From contig NZ_LT607753.1 in assembly GCF_900090295.1 (NCBI RefSeq), positions 6,634,001 through 6,698,000 of the forward strand: a stretch of 64,000 nt of DNA, written 5' to 3'. Of this stretch, positions 41,852 through 51,160 are shown one piece after another; the first letter of the stretch is position 1; each line of letters starts with the position of its first letter. The stretch comes from Micromonospora coxensis (GTDB lineage Bacteria > Actinomycetota > Actinomycetes > Mycobacteriales > Micromonosporaceae). The position numbers and the translations under genes were made by a program. The notes below the pieces were generated by a model. That model was not told the DNA's origin, did no database searches, and saw nothing but the letters and a program-made list of their open reading frames with translations.

Positions 41852-42923
41852 CGACCTGCCCGAGAAGCTGTCCCGGTTGGCCGCGCTGGTCGGCCGGCAC
41901 GGCCTGGACACCGTGGTGCTGCGGGAACCGGCGACGATCAGCTGGCTCACCGGCGCCCGGTCCCACGTCCCGCAGACCCTCGACACGTCCTGCCTGGACG
42001 TGGTCGTCGACTGCCGGGACCGGCCCCGACTGACTGTGGTCGCCAACGCCATCGAGGCGCCCCGGCTGCGCGACACCGAGCTGGCCGACCGCGACGTCGA
42101 CTGGATCGTCGTGCCGTGGTGGGCGGACCGGGCGGCGGCGCTGCCGACCGGCCCCGGCGTCGGCTCCGACCGGCCCGGTCCCGGCATGGTCGACGTCCGC
42201 GCCGACGTCGCCGCCCTGCGCCGACAGCTCACCGCCGCCCAGGCCGAGACGCTGGCCGGGGTCTGCGCCGACGCCGCCCGGGCCGTCACCGCCGCCGCCG
42301 GTCGCTGCCGTCCCGGCATGACCGAGTACGCGGCCGCGGCGCTACTCGCCGCCGAACTGCTCGACCGGGCGCTCGACCCGGTCGCGCTCTTCGTCGCCGC
42401 CGACCGGCGCGGCGCCGGGCACCGTCACCCGCTGCCGACGACCGCCAGCCTCACCGAGCGGGTCATGCTGGTCTGCTGCGCCCGCCGCGACGGACTGATC
42501 GCCAGCGTCACCCGGATCCGCTGCTTCACCCCGCCCACCAGCGAGGACCGTGACGCCTACCGGAGGCTGCTCGACGTGGAGGCGGCCTTCCTCGACGCCA
42601 GCCGGATGGGGACGCGGATCGGCGAGGTGGTCGCCACCGGCGTCGCGGCCTACCCGGCGCACGGCTTCGACGCCACCGAATGGCACCGCCACCACCAGGG
42701 CGGCTTCTCCGGCTGGCAGCCCCGGGAATACCCCGCCCACCCCGGCTCGGCGGACCTGCTCACCGCCGGCAGCGTCGTGGCCTGGAACCCCTCGGGCGCC
42801 GGCTGGAAGGTCGAGGACACCTGCCTGGTGACTCCGGCCGGGCCGCGTCCCCTGGTGCACGACCCGGGCTGGCCGAGCATGACCGTCGCCGGCCGGCAGC
42901 GCCCCGATCTGCTCACCGACTGA
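41844..42923 (+). CDS. M24 (creatinase/aminopeptidase P) fold protein with altered metal site
   Basis: The product has 359 residues. A creatinase-type N-domain (DDLPEKLSRLAALVGRHGLD, SWLTGARSHVP) is followed by a pita-bread domain. The expected dinuclear metal ligands are largely absent: the D-x(10)-D pair region reads CARRDGLIASVTRIRCF, the His motif reads HRHHQGGFSGWQPREYP, and only the final Glu (WKVEDTCLVT) is clear, with WNPSGAG before it. It may therefore be a non-metal hydrolase, isomerase or binding protein rather than a peptidase. It overlaps the GH31 gene by 8 bp, firmly inside the operon. Its role is unknown. Confidence 0.72.
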   Translation: MGDDLPEKLSRLAALVGRHGLDTVVLREPATISWLTGARSHVPQTLDTSCLDVVVDCRDRPRLTVVANAIEAPRLRDTELADRDVDWIVVPWWADRAAALPTGPGVGSDRPGPGMVDVRADVAALRRQLTAAQAETLAGVCADAARAVTAAAGRCRPGMTEYAAAALLAAELLDRALDPVALFVAADRRGAGHRHPLPTTASLTERVMLVCCARRDGLIASVTRIRCFTPPTSEDRDAYRRLLDVEAAFLDASRMGTRIGEVVATGVAAYPAHGFDATEWHRHHQGGFSGWQPREYPAHPGSADLLTAGSVVAWNPSGAGWKVEDTCLVTPAGPRPLVHDPGWPSMTVAGRQRPDLLTD

Positions 42924-42938
42924 AGGAGGGTCACCGAC

Positions 42939-44360
42939 GTGACGGGCACCATGCTCATCGACGGGACCTGGCACACCCCCGACCACCACATCGATGTCAC
43001 CGACCCGGCCGACGGCAGCCTCGTCGGCCGGGTCGGCTGGGGCGACGCGACCGACGCCCGCCGGGCCGCGAGCGCGGCCGCCGCCGCGTTCGACGCCTGG
43101 GCCGACGCCCCGGCCCGGGTCCGCGCCGACCTGCTGCTGCAGGCTGCCGAGCTGATCGGCGAGCGGCAACGTTCCATCGGGGAGCTGCTGGCCCGGGAGG
43201 CCGGCAAGCGGCTGCCGGAGGCGCTCGCCGAGGTGGCCTTCAGCGCCGAGTACTTCCGCTGGTTCGCCGAGCAGGCCCGCCGGCCCCACGGGGACCTGCT
43301 GACCAGCGAACAGCCGGGCCGCCGGCAGCTCACCCTGCGCCGCCCCACCGGGGTGGTGGCCAGCCTGACCCCGTGGAACTTTCCCTGTTCCATCCAGGCC
43401 CGCAAGCTTGCGCCCGCCCTGGCCGCCGGCTGCACGGTCGTCGCCCGGGTGTCGGAGAAGGCGCCGCTGGCGGTCACCGAACTGATCCGGACGCTGACCG
43501 ACGCCGGGCTGCCCGCCGGGGTGGTCAACCTCGTGCACGGCCCGGCCGCCGCCATCACCGACACGCTGCTCGACCACCCCGCCGTCCGGGTGGTCACCTT
43601 CACCGGTTCCACCGGGGTCGGCAGCCGGATCATGGCCACTGCGGCCCGCCGGATCGTCCGGCCGCTGCTCGAGCTCGGCGGCAACGCGGCGTTCGTCGTC
43701 TTCGACGACGCCGACCTCGACGCCGCCGTGGAGGGCGCCGTGCTGGCCAAGACCCGCAACACCGGTCAGTCCTGCGTGGCGGCCAACCGCTTCCTCGTGC
43801 ACGAACGGGTCCACGACGAGTTCGCCGGCCGACTGGCCGAGCGGCTCGACGCGCTGCGCATCGGCAACGGCCTCGACGAGCCCTGCCCCGACGTCGGCCC
43901 GGTGATCGACCAGTCCCGGGTCGACGCGGTCACCGCGCTGGTGGACGAGGCGCTCGCCGCCGGCGCCTGCCGGGCCACCGACGATCGGGCGGTGCCCCGG
44001 CACGGGCACTACGTGCCGCCCACCCTGCTGGTCGACGTTCCCGACCACGCACGCATCGCCCGCGAGGAGGTCTTCGGACCCGCAGCCGCCGTCTTCCGCT
44101 TTCGCGACGAGGAGGAAGCTCTCGCCCGAGCCAACGCCACCGAGCTGGGCCTCGCCGGTTACGTCTACAGCCGGGACCCGGCGCGCATCTGGCGGATGGC
44201 CGACCGGATGCGGGTCGGCATCCTCGGCGCCAACGATCCGCTGCCGTCGGTGGTGTTCGCCCCGATGGGCGGGGTGAAGCAGGCCGGGCTCGGGCGGGAG
44301 GGCGCTGCCGACGGGTTGGCCGAGTTCACCGACCAGCGGTACCTCGCCTGGCGGCCGTGA
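42939..44360 (+). CDS. Aldehyde dehydrogenase, candidate sulfolactaldehyde dehydrogenase
   Basis: The product is a 473-residue ALDH of the GabD-like group: cofactor region LTPWNFPCSIQARKLAPALA, general base Glu245 (LLELGGNAAFVVF) and nucleophile Cys279 (NTGQSCVAANRF). GabD-like enzymes oxidise 3-sulfolactaldehyde to sulfolactate in the sulfo-ED pathway of Pseudomonas putida, so this is the natural pathway exit step next to the exporter. GTG at 42939 has AAGGAGG upstream; ATG at 42951 is an alternative. Other aldehydes remain possible. Confidence 0.82.
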   Translation: MTGTMLIDGTWHTPDHHIDVTDPADGSLVGRVGWGDATDARRAASAAAAAFDAWADAPARVRADLLLQAAELIGERQRSIGELLAREAGKRLPEALAEVAFSAEYFRWFAEQARRPHGDLLTSEQPGRRQLTLRRPTGVVASLTPWNFPCSIQARKLAPALAAGCTVVARVSEKAPLAVTELIRTLTDAGLPAGVVNLVHGPAAAITDTLLDHPAVRVVTFTGSTGVGSRIMATAARRIVRPLLELGGNAAFVVFDDADLDAAVEGAVLAKTRNTGQSCVAANRFLVHERVHDEFAGRLAERLDALRIGNGLDEPCPDVGPVIDQSRVDAVTALVDEALAAGACRATDDRAVPRHGHYVPPTLLVDVPDHARIAREEVFGPAAAVFRFRDEEEALARANATELGLAGYVYSRDPARIWRMADRMRVGILGANDPLPSVVFAPMGGVKQAGLGREGAADGLAEFTDQRYLAWRP

Positions 44361-44366
44361 TCCCCG

Positions 44367-45149
44367 GTGACCGTGCTGCAGTTGACCGCACTCGCGGTGG
44401 CGATCTTCGTCGGCGCGGGGACGCAGCGGGTCACCGGGCTGGGATTCGCGCTGGTGGCCTCGCCGTTCGTGGTGCTGCTGACCGACCCGTTCAACGGCGT
44501 GCTCCTGGTGAACCTCTGCGGCGCCCTGACCGCCCTGGCCGTGCTCGTCCAGGTGTGGCGGGACGTGGACGTCCGGCGGGCCGGTCTGCTGCTCGGTCCG
44601 GCCCTGGTGGCCGTGCTGCCGGGCGCCTGGGTGGCCCGGAACCTGCCCGCCCCGGTGCTCGCCGTCGTCGTCGGTGGGCTGGTGCTGGCGGCACTGGCGG
44701 CGGTGCTCACGCGCGGCCGCGCCGGCCGGCGGGCCGACGGCCCGCCCGAACCGCGCGCCGCGGGCGATCGTGAGGGCGCGTCCGCCGACGGCGTCCGCGC
44801 CAGCCTGCTGGCCGGGGCCGGGTCGGGCTTCATGAGCGTCACCGCCGGGGTCGGTGGGCCGGCGATCACCGTGTACGCGGTCAGCACCGGCTGGTCGCAG
44901 CGCTCCTTTGCGGCCACCGCCCAACTCGTCTTCGCCGCCCTCGGTGTCGCGTCGCTGCTCGCCAAGGGCAGCCTGCCGGCCCTGCCGGCGGCCGGCTGGG
45001 CCCTCGTGGGCACCGGCCTCGCCGTCGGCGTCCTCATCGGTAACCGCCTGTCCGACCGGGTACCGGCGCACCGGGCCCGGCGGGCCGTGGTGGCCCTCGC
45101 CCTGACCGGTGCGGCCATCACCGTGGCGAAAGGAGTTGCACAGCTGTGA
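44367..45149 (+). CDS. TauE/SafE-family sulfonate exporter
   Basis: The product has 260 residues with eight or so helices in two repeats. The signature [15 protein letters not shown] appears in the first half and [20 protein letters not shown] in the second, with a charged cytoplasmic linker between. TauE/SafE proteins export sulfite, sulfoacetate or other C2/C3 organosulfonates and recur in sulfoglycolysis clusters as the sulfolactate exit. It starts 7 bp after the aldehyde dehydrogenase gene and overlaps glpK by 4 bp. Its presence is independent evidence that the operon substrate contains sulfur. Confidence 0.85.
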   Translation: MTVLQLTALAVAIFVGAGTQRVTGLGFALVASPFVVLLTDPFNGVLLVNLCGALTALAVLVQVWRDVDVRRAGLLLGPALVAVLPGAWVARNLPAPVLAVVVGGLVLAALAAVLTRGRAGRRADGPPEPRAAGDREGASADGVRASLLAGAGSGFMSVTAGVGGPAITVYAVSTGWSQRSFAATAQLVFAALGVASLLAKGSLPALPAAGWALVGTGLAVGVLIGNRLSDRVPAHRARRAVVALALTGAAITVAKGVAQL

Positions 45150-46666
45150 ACAGGGTCGTCCCCGGTGGTCTCGTCCTGGCCGTCGACCAGGGCACCACCA
45201 GCACCCGCGCCCTGCTGGTCGACGCCGACTCCCGGGTGGTGACGGCGGCGCAGGTCGAACACCGGCAGCACTTCCCCCGGCCGGGCTGGGTGGAGCACGA
45301 CGCGGACGAGATCTGGGCGAACACCCGTACCGTCATCGCCGACACGCTCGACCGGGCCGGCCGCACCCCGGCCGAGCTGGCCGCGGTCGGCATCACCAAC
45401 CAGCGGGAGACGGTGGTGGTGTGGGACCGCCGGACCGGACGGCCGATCCACCGCGCCGTCGTCTGGCAGGACACCCGCACCCAGGAGCTGTGCCGCCAGC
45501 TCGCCGGCCCGGCCGGCCCCGACCGGTACCGGTCCCGCACCGGCCTGCCGTTGAGCACCTACGTCTCCGCGCCGAAGATTCGGTGGATCCTCGACCACGT
45601 GCCGGGCGCCCGGCGGGCCGCCGAACGCGGCGACCTCGCCGCCGGGACCGTGGACAGCTGGCTGGTGTGGAACCTCACCGGCGGGGTCGACGGCGGGCTG
45701 CACGTCACCGACGTCACGAACGCCTCCCGGACCATGCTGATGGATCTGGACACGATCCGCTGGGACCCGGACCTCGCCGCCGAGCTGGGCGTGCCCCTCG
45801 GCGTCCTGCCGGACATCCGCGCCTCCAGCGGCACCGTGGGCCGCGGCCACCGGGACGGTCCGCTGCCCGGCGTACCGGTCAGCGGTGTCCTCGGCGACCA
45901 GCAGGCCGCCCTGTTCGGGCAGGCCCGCTTCGCCGCCGGGGAGGCGAAGAGCACCTTCGGCACCGGCGCTTTCGTCCTGCTCAACACCGGTGCCGAACCG
46001 GTGCCGTCGAGGCACGGCCTGATCACCACGGTTGCCTACCAGTGCCAGGGGCACGAGCCGGTGTACGCGCTGGAAGGCTCCGTCGCGGTCACCGGCGCCC
46101 TCGTGCAGTGGCTGCGTGACAACCTGGGCATCATCCGGCGCGCCGAGGAGGTCGAGGTCCTCGCCCGGCAGGTCGAGGACAACGGCGGGGTGTACGTCGT
46201 ACCGGCCTTCTCCGGACTGTTCGCGCCGCACTGGCGGCCGGACGCGCGGGGCACGATCGTGGGGCTGACCCGCTACGCCGACCGCCGGCACATCGCCCGG
46301 GCCGCGCTGGAGGCCACCGCGTTGCAGACCTGCGACGTGCTGGAGGCGATGCGCACCGACACCGGCCTCGACCTGCGTGAGCTTCCGGTCGACGGGGGCA
46401 TGGCCGCCAACGACCTGCTGCTGCAGATCCAGGCCGACCAGCTGGGCATCCCGGTGGTGCGACCGGAGAACGTCGAGACGTCCGCGTTGGGCGCGGCGTA
46501 CGCGGCCGGCCTGGCCGTCGGAGTCTGGCCGGACCTGGACACGCTGCGCCGGCACTGGCGGGCCGGGGCCCACTTCCGTCCCACCCGGGACCTCACCTGG
46601 CGGCTCAAGCAGCGCGACACCTGGCGGGCGGCCGTGAACCGATCGTTGAACTGGACGGGAAGGTAG
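45146..46666 (+). CDS. glpK: Glycerol kinase
   Basis: The product has 506 residues with FGGY-kinase motifs: [20 protein letters not shown] at the N-terminus, the substrate loop [20 protein letters not shown], the ATP-binding [14 protein letters not shown], and the C-terminal signature [25 protein letters not shown]. It phosphorylates glycerol. GTG at 45146 overlaps the exporter stop. Being inside this operon it presumably handles glycerol released from sulfoquinovosyl glycerol. Confidence 0.92.
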   Translation: MNRVVPGGLVLAVDQGTTSTRALLVDADSRVVTAAQVEHRQHFPRPGWVEHDADEIWANTRTVIADTLDRAGRTPAELAAVGITNQRETVVVWDRRTGRPIHRAVVWQDTRTQELCRQLAGPAGPDRYRSRTGLPLSTYVSAPKIRWILDHVPGARRAAERGDLAAGTVDSWLVWNLTGGVDGGLHVTDVTNASRTMLMDLDTIRWDPDLAAELGVPLGVLPDIRASSGTVGRGHRDGPLPGVPVSGVLGDQQAALFGQARFAAGEAKSTFGTGAFVLLNTGAEPVPSRHGLITTVAYQCQGHEPVYALEGSVAVTGALVQWLRDNLGIIRRAEEVEVLARQVEDNGGVYVVPAFSGLFAPHWRPDARGTIVGLTRYADRRHIARAALEATALQTCDVLEAMRTDTGLDLRELPVDGGMAANDLLLQIQADQLGIPVVRPENVETSALGAAYAAGLAVGVWPDLDTLRRHWRAGAHFRPTRDLTWRLKQRDTWRAAVNRSLNWTGR

Positions 46667-46670
46667 AGAC

Positions 46671-48380
46671 ATGATCCACCCAACGAGGCTGGGACCGTCG
46701 GAGCGCGCCGAGAACTGGCGGCGACTGGGGTCCGAGCAGTTCGACATCCTGGTGGTCGGCGGTGGCGTCACCGGCACCGGTGTCGCCCTCGACGCCGCCA
46801 CCCGCGGGCTGCGGGTGGCCCTGGTGGAGGCGCGTGACTTCGCCGCCGGCACCTCCTCCCGGTCCAGCAAGCTGTTCCACGGTGGGCTGCGCTACCTGGA
46901 GCAGCTCAACTTCGGGCTGGTCAAGGAGGCGCTGCGGGAGCGGGAACTGATGCTCACCCGGATCGCCCCGCACCTGGTCCGACCGGTGTCCTTCCTCTAT
47001 CCGTTGAGACACCGGGTGTGGGAACGCCCTTACGTCACCGCCGGGTTGACGCTCTACGACACCCTGGCAGGCAAGCGCTCGGTGCCCCGCCACCAGCAGC
47101 TGTCCCGCACCGCCGCCCGGCGGCTCTGCCCGTCGCTGCGCCCGGACGCCCTGGTCGGGGCGGTCCGCTACTTCGACGCGCAGGTCGACGACGCCCGGCA
47201 CACCATGACCGTCGCCCGCACCGCCGCCACCTACGGCGCGACCGTGCTCAACTCCGCCGAGGTCGTCGAGTTCCGGCGCACCGGTGACCGCATCGTCGGC
47301 GCCCGGGTCCGCGACGTGGAGACCGGCGCGCACACCGACGTGGCGGCGACCGTCGTCATCAACTGCGCCGGAGTGTGGACCGACGAGCTGCACCGACTCG
47401 CCGGCAGACGCGGGCAGTACCACGTGCACGCCTCCAAGGGGGTGCACCTCGTGGTGCCCCGGGACCGGATCCACTCCACCACCGGGCTGATCCTGCGTAC
47501 CGAACGGTCGGTGCTGTTCGTGATCCCCTGGGGCGCGCACTGGATCGTCGGTACCACCGACACCACCTGGGAGCTGGGCAAGGCCCACCCGACCGCCACC
47601 GAGGCCGACATCACCTACCTGCTCGAGCAGGTCAACGAGGTGCTGGCCACCCCGCTGACCCGGGACGACATCGAGGGCGTCTACGCCGGTCTGCGACCAC
47701 TGCTGGCCGGCGGCACCGACGACACGACCAAGCTGTCCCGGGAACACGTCATCTCCCGCACCCAGCCCGGAATGCTCTCCGTGGCCGGCGGCAAGTACAC
47801 CACGTACCGGGTGATGGCGGCCGACGCGGTCGACGCCGCGGCCGTCGACCTCGACCGGCCGCTGCCCCGGACGGTCACCGACCGGATCGCCCTGCTCGGC
47901 GCAGAGGGCTACCCGGCCCTGCGCAACCAGATTCCCGTGCTCGCCCAACGGTACGGCCTGCCCAGCTGGACGGTCCGCCATCTGCTGGGCCGGTACGGCT
48001 CGCTGATCGGCGAGGTGCTGGCCGCCGCCGAGGAAGACCCGTCGCTGCTGCTGCCCCTGCCCGGCGCCGAGCGATACCTACGGGCGGAGTTCCGTTACGC
48101 CGCGACCCACGAGTCCGCCCTGCACCTCGACGACCTGCTCGCCCGCCGGTCGCGCATCTCCATCGAGGAGAGCCACCGGGGCACCGAGACGGCCGAGGCG
48201 GTCGCCGGCATCGTCGCGGACGTGCTGGGCTGGGACGAGCGGCGCCGGCGCGCGGAGGTCGAGGCGTACACCGCCCGGGTGGAGGCGGAACGGCGTTCCC
48301 ACACACAGGCCGACGACCCGACCGCGGAGGCCGTGCGGGTGGCGGCACCGGACAGCCGGCTGACCACCGTGGTGGCCTGA
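46671..48380 (+). CDS. glpD: FAD-dependent glycerol-3-phosphate dehydrogenase
   Basis: The product has 569 residues. The N-terminal FAD-binding motif is DILVVGGGVTGTGVALDAAT, with ARDFAAGTSSRSSKLFHGGL RYLEQ typical of GlpD. A C-terminal DAO_C helical domain reads HLLGRYGSLIGEVLAAAEED. It oxidises glycerol 3-phosphate to DHAP at the membrane and passes electrons to quinone. It starts 4 bp after glpK. DHAP is also the product of the aldolase upstream, so both halves of sulfoquinovosyl glycerol converge on it. This is the last gene of the operon; no clear hairpin follows. Confidence 0.92.
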   Translation: MIHPTRLGPSERAENWRRLGSEQFDILVVGGGVTGTGVALDAATRGLRVALVEARDFAAGTSSRSSKLFHGGLRYLEQLNFGLVKEALRERELMLTRIAPHLVRPVSFLYPLRHRVWERPYVTAGLTLYDTLAGKRSVPRHQQLSRTAARRLCPSLRPDALVGAVRYFDAQVDDARHTMTVARTAATYGATVLNSAEVVEFRRTGDRIVGARVRDVETGAHTDVAATVVINCAGVWTDELHRLAGRRGQYHVHASKGVHLVVPRDRIHSTTGLILRTERSVLFVIPWGAHWIVGTTDTTWELGKAHPTATEADITYLLEQVNEVLATPLTRDDIEGVYAGLRPLLAGGTDDTTKLSREHVISRTQPGMLSVAGGKYTTYRVMAADAVDAAAVDLDRPLPRTVTDRIALLGAEGYPALRNQIPVLAQRYGLPSWTVRHLLGRYGSLIGEVLAAAEEDPSLLLPLPGAERYLRAEFRYAATHESALHLDDLLARRSRISIEESHRGTETAEAVAGIVADVLGWDERRRRAEVEAYTARVEAERRSHTQADDPTAEAVRVAAPDSRLTTVVA

Positions 48381-48709
48381 GCGTGGGTGGCGGTCGGCGT
48401 TCGTGAGCAACGACCCCGGCGACGCGTCCCAGCTGGCACGGGTTCGCCTCGCCGATGCAGTGATCCGGTGGGTCACCGACCAGCAGGCGTACCGTTCCGG
48501 TCCGTCCACCGGTGACGTAGGCCGCGACGTATCCGTAGCCCTTCGCGCGGTACACCTGGTTGAAACGCGGACGGGACTGGGCGGCGGCCGGCCGGCTGTG
48601 GCGGCGGCGCCGGACACGGTGACCTGCACCGCCTCGACCATCCGCTGTGCCTCCGTGGCGTCGGTAGGGTTCTCGGAAAACGGGATCCGGATCCGACCAG
48701 CAATGCCGA
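48381..48709. other. 329-bp region with a possible degenerate minus-strand gene
   Basis: No intact gene is present. On the minus strand, separate frames give TEAQRMVEAVQVTVSGAAA and then RFNQVYRAKGYGYVAAYVTG with GGRTGTVRLLVGDPPDHCIG. Together these look like a frameshifted piece of one protein. I do not recognise the family. Confidence 0.3.
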
Positions 48710-49366
48710 TCAGGTGTCGACGCGGCGTGTCTCGTAGGCCCACACGACGATCTCGACGCGGTTGCGGGCGTTGAGCTTACGCATCAGGGCGGCGATGTGG
48801 GTCTTGACGGTGCTGAGGCTGATGGACAGCTCATCGCCGATCTCGCTGTTGGTCCGCCCGCGAGCGGCAGCCAACAGGACCTGTTCCTCACGAGCGGTCA
48901 GCGGCTCGACAGGCTCGGGCGGCACCGAGCGTGAGCGGCTGTTCGCGAAGGAGGACAGGAGCCTCGCGGTGATGTTCGGTGCGATCAGGGCGTCACCGCG
49001 GGCGGCGGCATGGACGGCCTGGGTGAGCATCTCGGCGCCGGCGTCCTTGAGGAGGAAGCCTCGGGCGCCTGCCTTCAGCGCGCCGTAGACGTACTCGTCG
49101 AGGTCGAAAGTGGTGATGACGACGACGGCCAGAGGATCGGCGACGTCGGCCCCGGCGAGCTGACGGGTGGCTTCGATCCCGTCGACCTCGGGCATGCGGA
49201 TGTCCAGCAGGCACACGTCGGGACGCAGCGAACGGGCCATGGCGATCGCCCGGCGGCCGTCGGTGGCCTCGCCGACGACGGCGATGCCCGGTTGGGCGTC
49301 CAGGATCATGCAGAGCCCTGCCCTGACGATGTCCTGGTCGTCAGCGACCAGCACGCGGATGGTCAT
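48710..49366 (-). CDS. LuxR/NarL-type response regulator
   Basis: The product has 218 residues. The receiver domain has phospho-acceptor Asp55 (VCLLDIRMPEVDG) and switch Thr/Lys in VVVITTFDLDEYVYGALKAG and FLLKDAG. The C-terminal LuxR helix-turn-helix is LTAREEQVLLAAARGRTNSE, ISLSTVKTHIAALMRKLNAR. It is coupled to the upstream kinase gene by a 4-bp overlap. Targets are not evident; the divergent DUF6326 gene is a candidate. Confidence 0.9.
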   Translation of the reverse strand: MTIRVLVADDQDIVRAGLCMILDAQPGIAVVGEATDGRRAIAMARSLRPDVCLLDIRMPEVDGIEATRQLAGADVADPLAVVVITTFDLDEYVYGALKAGARGFLLKDAGAEMLTQAVHAAARGDALIAPNITARLLSSFANSRSRSVPPEPVEPLTAREEQVLLAAARGRTNSEIGDELSISLSTVKTHIAALMRKLNARNRVEIVVWAYETRRVDT

Positions 49367-50496
49367 GACGCGCGCGCTGTCCGGGGCAGCGAGGCGTCGA
49401 CGCTCCAGCCGCCGTCCGGGTCAGGTCCCGCCCGGAGGGTGCCGCCGAGCAGGCTCGCCCGCTCGGCCATGCCGCGCAGCCCGTAGCCGCCGTGCAGGGA
49501 GCTGGTCGTACTCGCCTCGCCGTCATCGCGCACGCGCAGGTGCACCTGGCTGCGGGATGCGGTGACGTCGACGGTGACGTGGGTGGCGCCGGAGGCGTGG
49601 CGGGTCGCGTTGGTGACCGCCTCGGCGGCGATCAGGTAGAGGGCGGTGCCGACTGCTGGCTCAACGGCCTCGACGTCACCGCAGACCTGCACGCGGACGC
49701 CCAGCACCTCGCCGCCGGGACGCGCGAGTCGTTCGACGTCCACCACCCCTCGCCGGGGGGCGAGATCGGCGTCCGTTCCGTCGCGCAGCACGCCCACGAG
49801 GGCTCGCATCTCCTTGAGCGTCCGGGACGCCTCTTCCTCGATGGTGACCAGGGTGGCCAGCGCGCGCTTCGGATCTGCGGCGGACAGCGCGCGACCTGCC
49901 TGTGCCTGGACGGCGATGGCCAAGACGCGGTGGCCGACCGTGTCGTGCAGCTCGCGGGCGAGTTCGTTGCGCTGGTGAAGCCGCACCTGCTCGATGTCGC
50001 GGTGGTGGCTTTTGGTGCGGTAGCGCACTGCCGCGCCGAGCGCGGCCGAGAACAGGAAGAAGCCGTAACCGGCGACCTTCTCCGCGGGTGAGGTCGGCTC
50101 CGCGATGAGGGTGACGGGCAACCAGATGAGGATGATGCCGAGTCCGAGGGCAGCCTCGCGCCCTGCCCCCCAGCGCAGCAGGGCGTAGGGCAACACGAGC
50201 AGCCCTGCGATGCCCAGCAGACCGGTGGCATCGATGACCGCGATCCTCGCGATGTCGAACGCGAGGACGGCTCCGAAGGCAACGGTGACTGCGGCCAGCG
50301 GCCGTGTGCGTCGCCACAGCAGGCACGCCGCGACCACGACGCTGACACCGACCAGCAGCGGCGCCCATGCCCTGTCGTCGCGCAGCAGTACCTCGACGAG
50401 CGAGATCGCGACAAGAGCCGAGGACAGCGCCCAGTCCCGCCAGACCCGCACCGGCGGGCGTGCGGGGCGAGGCTCAGCCCAGATCCCAGCAAGCAT
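49363..50496 (-). CDS. HisKA_3-type sensor histidine kinase
   Basis: The product has about 377 residues from the ATG at 50496, where GGGAGGGGGG gives a good ribosome site; the frame to 50772 is not supported. Four or five helices (about 22-158) lead to the dimerisation helix with His184 (NELARELHDTVGHRVLAIAV) and an HATPase domain (LIAAEAVTNATRHASGATHV, HGGYGLRGMAERASLLGGTL). It pairs with the adjacent LuxR-type regulator. The membrane-embedded sensor lacks a large extracellular loop. Confidence 0.88.
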   Translation of the reverse strand: MLAGIWAEPRPARPPVRVWRDWALSSALVAISLVEVLLRDDRAWAPLLVGVSVVVAACLLWRRTRPLAAVTVAFGAVLAFDIARIAVIDATGLLGIAGLLVLPYALLRWGAGREAALGLGIILIWLPVTLIAEPTSPAEKVAGYGFFLFSAALGAAVRYRTKSHHRDIEQVRLHQRNELARELHDTVGHRVLAIAVQAQAGRALSAADPKRALATLVTIEEEASRTLKEMRALVGVLRDGTDADLAPRRGVVDVERLARPGGEVLGVRVQVCGDVEAVEPAVGTALYLIAAEAVTNATRHASGATHVTVDVTASRSQVHLRVRDDGEASTTSSLHGGYGLRGMAERASLLGGTLRAGPDPDGGWSVDASLPRTARAS

Positions 50497-50683
50497 GCTT
50501 CCCCCCTCCCGGACAACGTAAGGGGGCCGCCGCTCGGGCGGATCAGTCGAAAGTACTGCGGATGTCCCGTGCCTGCGGCCAGGACAGCTCGAGCCCGCAA
50601 GCGGAGGTGGTACCCGCCAACGCTGGTCATGGTTGAGACATCGAGTGAGCCGACCCGGCTGACGCCAGCACACAGGAGACGTG

Positions 50684-51160
50684 ATGACCAGAACCGACAG
50701 ACCAGCCGGTGCGCTCCAGCAAGCGCACATCCCGGTCCAGGCGAAGCTCGCCGCGGCCTGGGCCAGCTTCATGTTCCTCTACATCTACGTCGACTACCTC
50801 GCCCTCTACAAGCCCGGCTTCATCGACGACATCCTGGTCGGCGTCGTACATGAATTCGACACCGGCCCCACCTTCGTCGCCCTTGCGCTCACGCTCATGG
50901 CCATCCCGATCCTCATGATCCTGCTCTCCACGACACTCCCCGCCCGTGTCAACCGCGCCACCAACCTCGTCGTGGCAACGCTCTACGTCCCCGTCTCGGT
51001 GTACAACGCGCAGGGCGAGCCCTGGACCTACTTCTACTTCTACGGCCTCTCCATCGGACTCGAGCTGCTGCTCCTGGCCTTCATCCTGCGCGCCGCATGG
51101 ACCTGGCCCCGGACCATTCCAGCCACCGCCGGCCGCGACCTCGCCCAGGCCCGGGCGTGA
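50684..51160 (+). CDS. DUF6326-like four-helix membrane protein
   Basis: The product has 158 residues with four hydrophobic helices (for example WASFMFLYIYVDYLALYKPG, FVALALTLMAIPILMILLST, FYFYGLSIGLELLLLAFILR) and short basic loops. The YVDYLALYKPGFIDDI segment and layout match the DUF6326 family of unknown function. ATG at 50684 follows AGGAGAC. It is divergent from the two-component genes, which may control it. Confidence 0.75.
   Translation: MTRTDRPAGALQQAHIPVQAKLAAAWASFMFLYIYVDYLALYKPGFIDDILVGVVHEFDTGPTFVALALTLMAIPILMILLSTTLPARVNRATNLVVATLYVPVSVYNAQGEPWTYFYFYGLSIGLELLLLAFILRAAWTWPRTIPATAGRDLAQARA

Noticed and set aside
39479..46870. Three very long minus-strand frames (about 900 codons each)
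   Set aside because: They oppose the well-supported sulfo-sugar operon and read as low-complexity Arg/Gly/Val sequence, so they are antisense shadows.
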